The notes below the pieces were generated by a model that had not been told where the DNA came from, searched no databases, and saw nothing but the letters and a program-made list of their open reading frames with translations. The position numbers and the translations under genes were made by a program. Positions 45,324-50,125 of a stretch of DNA of 50,125 nt are shown here, piece by piece. The stretch is from Rhodobiaceae bacterium (GTDB taxonomy: Bacteria > Pseudomonadota > Alphaproteobacteria > RS24), in assembly GCA_002721725.1 (NCBI GenBank), contig PBLK01000005.1, positions 95,239-145,363 on the forward strand, in the 5' to 3' direction. How positions within the stretch are numbered: position 1 is the first letter of the stretch; every line of letters starts with the position of its first letter.

Positions 45324-47234
45324 GTGAATAGTATGAGAAATATTGCTGTCTGGTTGGTTGTCGGCCTGATGTTGTTTACCCTGTTTAACGTATTTCAGGG
45401 CCCTTCGGCGCAGACCTCAAGCCGCAACATTAACTTTTCGCAATTTGTTGCCGAAGTTGATGCAGGAACGATTGCGTCGGTCACTATTGAGGGTGACGCG
45501 ATTAGCGGCCAGTATTCTGACGGTTCGTCTTTCTCAACCCATGCGCCGCCCAATGACCCCACATTGGTGCAACGCCTGCAAGAGCGCGGCGTATCCATCA
45601 CGGCTAAGCCTGACAGTTCAGGTTCACCGACCCTGCTCGGCGTGCTGATTTCATGGTTCCCTATGCTGCTGCTGATCGGCGTTTGGGTGTTTTTCATGCG
45701 TCAGATGCAAGGTGGCGGTCGCGGCGCAATGGGCTTTGGCAAGTCAAAAGCCAAACTGCTCAATGAGGCGCAAGGCCGCGTCACTTTCGACGATGTCGCA
45801 GGTATCGATGAAGCTAAGGACGATTTGCAAGAAATCGTCGAGTTTTTGAAAGATCCGACTAAATTTCAGCGCCTGGGCGGTCGTATTCCAAAAGGAGCGC
45901 TGCTGGTCGGCCCTCCGGGCACCGGAAAAACCTTGCTGGCCAAAGCTATTGCTGGCGAAGCCAATGTGCCATTTTTCTCAATTTCAGGCTCTGACTTTGT
46001 TGAGATGTTTGTAGGTGTCGGCGCGAGCCGTGTCCGCGACATGTTCGAGCAAGCTAAAGCTAATGCGCCGTGCATTATTTTCATTGATGAGATTGATGCG
46101 GTCGGTCGCCATCGTGGTGCCGGTCTTGGCGGTGGCAATGATGAGCGCGAGCAGACGTTGAACCAATTACTAGTTGAAATGGACGGTTTTGAGGCCAATG
46201 AAAGCATTATCCTGATTGCTGCGACCAACCGTCCCGACGTATTGGATCCAGCGCTGTTGCGCCCGGGCCGTTTTGACCGTCAGGTGGTTGTGCCGAACCC
46301 CGATATTATCGGCCGCGAGAAAATCCTCAAAGTACATATGAAGAAAACGCCTTTGGCAACCGATGTGGATGCGCGCACCATTGCGCGAGGCACACCGGGT
46401 TTTTCTGGCGCTGATTTGGCCAATCTGGTCAATGAGGCAGCTTTGTTGGCGGCGCGCCGTGCCAAGCGTCTGGTTTCCATGCAGGAATTTGAGGATGCCA
46501 AAGATAAGGTGATGATGGGCGCGGAACGCCGGTCTATGGTCATGACCGATGATGAAAAACGTTTAACTGCTTATCACGAAGGCGGCCATGCGCTGGTGGC
46601 GCTCAATATGGATGCCTCTGATCCGGTGCACAAAGCGACCATTATCCCGCGCGGGCGTGCGCTGGGCATGGTGATGCGCCTGCCTGAGCGTGATCAAGTA
46701 TCTGTAACGCGCGGCAAAATGAAAGCCGATTTGGCCGTCGCGATGGGCGGTCGTATTGCTGAAGAGCTTATTTTCGGCCATGAAAAAGTGACCTCGGGTG
46801 CGTCATCTGACATTCAAATGGCGACCAATATGGCGAAAGCAATGGTTACCCAATATGGCATGAGCGATGAAATGGGGCCTTTGGCTTATGGGGAGAACGA
46901 GCAGGAAGTCTTCCTCGGTCATTCAGTGGCGCAAAAGCAAAACATGTCTGAAGAAACGCAGCGCAAAATCGATTTGGAAGTGCGCAAGCTGGTTGAAGAA
47001 GGCTATGAAATGGCGCGTAAAATCTGCAGCGAAAAAATGGAAGATTTGCACACCATTGCGAAAGGCTTGCTAGAATATGAAACGTTAAGCGGTGACGAAA
47101 TTATTGGCCTGCTGAAGGGCGAGATGCCACATCGGCCTGAAGATGATAATTCTCCACAAAGCGGTGGTCCGTCATCGCCATTCCCGACCACAGGCTCGGC
47201 CGGTGTCGGTGGGGCCGAGCCGCAAGGCACGTAA
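45324..47234 (+). CDS. ftsH: ATP-dependent zinc metalloprotease FtsH
   Basis: FtsH is the membrane-bound AAA+ protease that degrades misfolded and regulatory membrane proteins. The 636-residue protein has two membrane helices (about 5-22 and 98-120) around a small periplasmic domain. Further on are Walker A GPPGTGKT at 196-203, Walker [13 protein letters not shown], the second region of homology ([20 protein letters not shown]), the zinc-site HEGGH at 418-422, and a Pro/Gly-rich tail. A GTG at 45324 (SD AAGGTG 5 bases before) is favoured over ATG at 45333; the upstream in-frame start at 45288 is in non-coding-like sequence. Confidence 0.97.
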   Translation: MNSMRNIAVWLVVGLMLFTLFNVFQGPSAQTSSRNINFSQFVAEVDAGTIASVTIEGDAISGQYSDGSSFSTHAPPNDPTLVQRLQERGVSITAKPDSSGSPTLLGVLISWFPMLLLIGVWVFFMRQMQGGGRGAMGFGKSKAKLLNEAQGRVTFDDVAGIDEAKDDLQEIVEFLKDPTKFQRLGGRIPKGALLVGPPGTGKTLLAKAIAGEANVPFFSISGSDFVEMFVGVGASRVRDMFEQAKANAPCIIFIDEIDAVGRHRGAGLGGGNDEREQTLNQLLVEMDGFEANESIILIAATNRPDVLDPALLRPGRFDRQVVVPNPDIIGREKILKVHMKKTPLATDVDARTIARGTPGFSGADLANLVNEAALLAARRAKRLVSMQEFEDAKDKVMMGAERRSMVMTDDEKRLTAYHEGGHALVALNMDASDPVHKATIIPRGRALGMVMRLPERDQVSVTRGKMKADLAVAMGGRIAEELIFGHEKVTSGASSDIQMATNMAKAMVTQYGMSDEMGPLAYGENEQEVFLGHSVAQKQNMSEETQRKIDLEVRKLVEEGYEMARKICSEKMEDLHTIAKGLLEYETLSGDEIIGLLKGEMPHRPEDDNSPQSGGPSSPFPTTGSAGVGGAEPQGT

Positions 47235-47253
47235 AAGTCTTAAAGCGCATTTG

Positions 47254-48054
47254 ATGGCGCAAATATTTGGCATACTCAATATCACCGCCGACAGTTTTTC
47301 TGACGGCGGTGATTTTTTGTCGCCCGATGCGGCTTTGGCGCAGGCGCAAAAGCTCATTGCCGATGGTGCGCATGTGTTGGATGTCGGCCCCGCCTCTAGC
47401 CATCCCGATGCAGGTAATGTATCTCCTGACACTGAGATTGAGCGCTTGTCTGCCATTTGGCCCGAACTGCAAAAGCTTGGTGTGCCGCTTAGCGTTGATA
47501 GTTTTCAGCCGACCACCCAACGCTGGGCGATGGCGCAGGGCGCGGCTTGGCTGAACGACATAAACGGCTTTGCCGAGCCGGCGCTTTACGATGAGCTGGC
47601 CGATTATGAAGGGCAATTAGTGCTGATGCATGCCATTCAAGCGAAAGGCATCGCGACAAGCCAAGGTCCGCCTGAGGGCGACATTTGGACCCATATTTTA
47701 CGGTTTTTCGAGGCGCGGCTTGGTGCTTTAGAGAAAGCGGGCGTGGCTCGTGAAAAAATCACTTTAGATCCGGGTATGGGCTTTTTTCTAGGTAATAAGC
47801 TAGAAACCTCACTAAATGTGTTGGGGGGATTACATCGCCTGAAGGCTGTATTTGGCTTGCCAGTGCTGGTTTGCGTGTCGCGCAAGAGCTTCTTGCGCGC
47901 TTTGGCTGATATTTCCATTGCCGAAAGCGGCCCCATAAGCCTTGCGGCGGAAATGCTAGCTGTGGCTCAAGGGATCGATTATATCCGCACCCATGATGCG
48001 CGCCAGCTTGCCCACGCACTGTTGCTGCGTGATCGTTTGGGCACAAATCTCTAA
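47254..48054 (+). CDS. folP: Dihydropteroate synthase of Sul-like type
   Basis: FolP joins pABA to a pterin diphosphate to make dihydropteroate, the target of sulfonamides. The 266-residue TIM-barrel protein starts MAQIFGILNITADSFSDGG and has the pterin Asp (LNDINGF) and SRKSF loop. Three loops differ from ordinary FolP. Where E. coli has ESTRPG there is PASSHPDAG (46-54); where it has DTSKP there is DSFQP (82-86); and after LDPG is MGFFL (175-179), with 27 residues to the next conserved strand LPVLV versus 24 in E. coli. All three match Sul1/Sul2 as I recall them, and the first ~137 residues align to Sul1 without a gap. It lies in the normal slot between ftsH and glmM, with no mobile DNA. 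The start at 47254 is chosen because the conserved region begins at once; there is no strong ribosome site. Whether it is drug-insensitive is inference. Confidence 0.9.
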   Translation: MAQIFGILNITADSFSDGGDFLSPDAALAQAQKLIADGAHVLDVGPASSHPDAGNVSPDTEIERLSAIWPELQKLGVPLSVDSFQPTTQRWAMAQGAAWLNDINGFAEPALYDELADYEGQLVLMHAIQAKGIATSQGPPEGDIWTHILRFFEARLGALEKAGVAREKITLDPGMGFFLGNKLETSLNVLGGLHRLKAVFGLPVLVCVSRKSFLRALADISIAESGPISLAAEMLAVAQGIDYIRTHDARQLAHALLLRDRLGTNL

Positions 48055-48117
48055 AAAGTAATAAACTGCAACAGCTTGTGATTTGCGCTTTCGCGGCGGT
48101 TTTTGCGACATAGAAGA

Positions 48118-49461
48118 ATGAATAAGAAATATTTCGGCACCGATGGTATTCGCGGGCGCGTCAATGGCGAGAAGATGACTGCTGAGACCGCTTTGCGTTT
48201 GGGCATGGCGGCGGGGCAGCATTTCCGCCGTGGTGAGCATCGCCATCGCGTGGTGATTGGCAAAGATACGCGGCTTTCAGGCTATATGATTGAACCGGCT
48301 CTGGTCGCCGGTTTCACCTCAATGGGCATGGATGTGTTTCTATTTGGTCCGATCCCGACTCCCGCCGTGGCCTTTCTGACGCGCTCTTTGCGCGCCGATA
48401 TTGGCGTGATGATTTCCGCCTCGCATAATGAATTTGAAGATAATGGCATAAAGCTATTTGGGCCGGATGGATTTAAGCTTTCCGATGAAATTGAATATGA
48501 AATTGAACAACTGATGGACGCGCCGGCCAGCGAATTGGTGCCGGCGGCTGAATTGGGGCGCGCCAAGCGGATTGATGACAGTCAGGCGCGCTATATTGAA
48601 TTTGCCAAGCGCACTTTCCCGCGCGAGATGAGCCTTGAGGGTATTAAGCTGGTTATCGATTGCGCCAATGGCGCCGCCTATAAGGTGGCCCCGACCGCGC
48701 TTTGGGAATTGGGTGCGGAAGTTGTGTCTATTGGCGTGGGGCCGGACGGTTTCAATATTAACAAAGATTGCGGTTCGACCGATACTGGCGCATTGGCTGA
48801 TAAGGTACGGGCCGAAAAAGCCGATATTGGCATTGCGCTGGATGGCGATGCCGACCGGCTGATTGTATGCGATGAAAACGGCAAAATGGTCGATGGCGAC
48901 CAGCTGATGGGGCTGATTGCCGGTGATTGGCAGCGCCGTGAATTGCTAAGCGCGCCCGGCATTGTTGCCACGGTGATGTCGAATTTGGGGCTGGAGCGCC
49001 ATTTGCAGGGCAGCGGGCTGAGCTTGGCGCGCACCCAAGTGGGCGACCGCTATGTGGTGGAGCATATGCGCCAGCATGGCTTTAATTTGGGCGGCGAGCA
49101 ATCGGGCCATATGGTGATGAGCGATTTCGGCACCACGGGTGACGGGCTGGTTGCCGCGCTGCAAGTGCTGGCGGTGATGAAACAAACCGAGCGGCCGGTC
49201 TCTGATTTGTGCCGCGTTTTTGAACCGGTGCCGCAAATTCTTGAAAATGTGCGCTTCAATGTCGGTGTGCCACTGGAAAATGAAGATGTCATTGCCGCTA
49301 TTCGTGATGGTGAGCAGAAGCTGGGCAATAGCGGCCGTCTGGTCATTCGTCCCTCGGGCACAGAACCCCTTATCCGCGTCATGGGCGAGGGCGATGATGC
49401 GGCGCTGGTGCAAAATGTGGTGGCTGAAATTGTCGGCCGCATTCAATTGGTCGCTGCGTGA
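48118..49461 (+). CDS. glmM: Phosphoglucosamine mutase
   Basis: GlmM converts glucosamine 6-phosphate to glucosamine 1-phosphate for peptidoglycan and lipopolysaccharide. The 447-residue protein has [11 protein letters not shown] near residue 6, the phosphoserine motif [14 protein letters not shown] with Ser102 (the residue after Asn104 is Glu instead of the frequent Pro), the metal-binding [15 protein letters not shown] near 240, GGEQSGHMV near 328, and the phosphate-binding [15 protein letters not shown] near 405. The start ATG at 48118 has only a weak ribosome site. The folP-glmM order is the usual bacterial one. Confidence 0.96.
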   Translation: MNKKYFGTDGIRGRVNGEKMTAETALRLGMAAGQHFRRGEHRHRVVIGKDTRLSGYMIEPALVAGFTSMGMDVFLFGPIPTPAVAFLTRSLRADIGVMISASHNEFEDNGIKLFGPDGFKLSDEIEYEIEQLMDAPASELVPAAELGRAKRIDDSQARYIEFAKRTFPREMSLEGIKLVIDCANGAAYKVAPTALWELGAEVVSIGVGPDGFNINKDCGSTDTGALADKVRAEKADIGIALDGDADRLIVCDENGKMVDGDQLMGLIAGDWQRRELLSAPGIVATVMSNLGLERHLQGSGLSLARTQVGDRYVVEHMRQHGFNLGGEQSGHMVMSDFGTTGDGLVAALQVLAVMKQTERPVSDLCRVFEPVPQILENVRFNVGVPLENEDVIAAIRDGEQKLGNSGRLVIRPSGTEPLIRVMGEGDDAALVQNVVAEIVGRIQLVAA

Positions 49462-50125
49462 GCGAAACCCCCTCGTTAGGAAAAGTGCTCGTTGTCGCCG
49501 GTTCTGACTCAGGCGGCGGTGCGGGCATTCAAGCGGATATTAAAGCCATTATGGCACAAGGCGCTTATGCCACCACCGCCATTTCGGCCCTGACCGCGCA
49601 AAACACGCTGGGCGTGCAAGATATTATGCCCGTGCCCCCTGCCTTTGTGGTCCGGCAAATGACCTCCATCCTCAGCGATATCGGTGCCGATATGATGAAA
49701 ACCGGCATGTTGGCGACGCGCGAGGTGATTGAAGCGGTGGCCGAGGCGCGCGACCGGCTTGCCCCGAAACTGCCTATGCTGGTTGATCCAGTCATGGTCG
49801 CGACATCGGGTGACAGGCTGCTGCAAGATGAGGCGATGGACGCGCTACAATCGCTTTTGGTCAACCACGCCTTTCTGGTCACGCCGAACCTGCCCGAGGC
49901 CAGCCTGTTGACGAGGCGCGATGTTTACAGCATTGATGATATGAAACGCGCCTCCGACAGGCTTATGGAAGCGGGCGCGCACGCCGCACTGATTAAGGGC
50001 GGGCATGACAGCGATAAGGTGGTCACCGACTTGCTGGCGCTGCAATCGGGCATGCATATATTCGAGCATGAGCGCCTCGCCACCAGCAACACGCACGGCA
50101 CGGGCTGTTCCCTGGCGAGTGCGCT
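49458..50125 (+). CDS. thiD: Hydroxymethylpyrimidine/phosphomethylpyrimidine kinase, 3' end cut by window edge
   Basis: ThiD phosphorylates HMP twice to HMP diphosphate for thiamine synthesis. A GTG at 49458, overlapping the glmM stop by four bases (GTGA), opens a reading frame that runs to the right edge with 222 residues; full proteins are about 260-270. Visible are [20 protein letters not shown] near residue 13, [13 protein letters not shown] near 42, [14 protein letters not shown] near 110, [15 protein letters not shown], and the anion-hole [14 protein letters not shown] at the edge. All are ribokinase-fold ThiD features. Confidence 0.93.
   Translation, partial: MSETPSLGKVLVVAGSDSGGGAGIQADIKAIMAQGAYATTAISALTAQNTLGVQDIMPVPPAFVVRQMTSILSDIGADMMKTGMLATREVIEAVAEARDRLAPKLPMLVDPVMVATSGDRLLQDEAMDALQSLLVNHAFLVTPNLPEASLLTRRDVYSIDDMKRASDRLMEAGAHAALIKGGHDSDKVVTDLLALQSGMHIFEHERLATSNTHGTGCSLASA

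Noticed and set aside
47143-47253. An in-frame 37-residue extension of folP inside ftsH
   Set aside because: It overlaps the end of ftsH in another frame and adds no conserved sequence; conservation begins at MAQIFGILN.
47254-48054. folP as a recently acquired mobile resistance gene
   Set aside because: No integron, insertion sequence, repeat or composition break is seen, and the order ftsH-folP-glmM is ancestral; the Sul-like features look native.
1-50125. tRNA, rRNA, CRISPR array, insertion sequence or prophage
   Set aside because: No cloverleaf, repeat-spacer array, transposase, integrase or phage structural gene was seen on either strand.

Overview
The window is a gene-dense stretch of alphaproteobacterial chromosome holding about 50 protein genes, one recognisable non-coding RNA (6S) and almost no non-coding space. 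There are no tRNAs, rRNAs, insertion sequences, phage genes or CRISPR arrays, and no gap between genes longer than about 300 bases. The class is suggested by gene blocks typical of Alphaproteobacteria: ispB/methyltransferase/glyQ/glyS/ppdK; xseB-ispA-dxs-tlyA; DUF4164-zapA-6S-fthC; ybgC-tolQRAB-pal-cpoB-tilS-ftsH-folP-glmM; and a NadQ-type regulator beside nadABC. An AcuI-type acrylyl-CoA reductase and the compact layout would fit a marine lineage. A Sul-like FolP recalls what has been reported for the Rhodobiaceae/Parvibaculales group, but family-level placement is only a guess.

Layout. 1-8063: a truncated octaprenyl diphosphate synthase, divergent from a TrmN6-like methyltransferase, glycyl-tRNA synthetase (two subunits), pyruvate phosphate dikinase and a membrane-anchored cell-wall hydrolase. 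8060-13846 (minus strand): a five-gene run of a long-type ketoacyl synthase III, the NAD regulator NadQ, then nadA, nadB and nadC, with a 19-bp near-perfect palindrome just upstream of nadA. 13955-23096: mostly single genes in mixed orientation (YgfZ, a GT9-like glycosyltransferase, dihydroorotase, AcuI, an SDR, DUF192, SRAP, VOC, TsaC/Sua5 and an MBL hydrolase), with tail-to-tail neighbours sharing their stop codons. 23117-26948: the isoprenoid operon xseB-ispA-dxs-tlyA. 26947-32289 (minus): a terminator and the carbon operon tkt-gap-pgk-fba. 32470-37664: DUF4164, zapA, 6S RNA, fthC, ymdB-like, yebC and ruvCAB. 37676-49461: a small lipoprotein gene, the complete Tol-Pal cluster, tilS, ftsH, folP and glmM, followed by a thiD cut by the right edge.

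How the parts work together. PPDK and the tkt-gap-pgk-fba operon together cover much of reversible lower glycolysis/gluconeogenesis and the pentose interchange. dxs, ispA and ispB supply and use isoprenoid precursors for quinones. nadABC with NadQ forms a self-contained, probably feedback-controlled, NAD synthesis module. ybgC, tolQRAB, pal and cpoB form the envelope constriction machine, and zapA, ftsH and glmM are further envelope and division functions.

The most interesting feature is the chromosomal dihydropteroate synthase at 47254-48054. It sits in the ordinary housekeeping slot ftsH-folP-glmM, yet its active-site loops look like those of the mobile sulfonamide-resistance enzymes Sul1/Sul2 (SHPDA instead of ESTRPG, DSFQP instead of DTSKP, and an expanded loop with GMGFF). 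It looks like a native relative of the acquired resistance genes rather than an acquired gene. The next most useful observations are the candidate NadQ operator, an inverted repeat before the tkt operon, an inverted repeat over a TATAAT between the lipoprotein gene and ybgC, and the 6S RNA with its own promoter and terminator.
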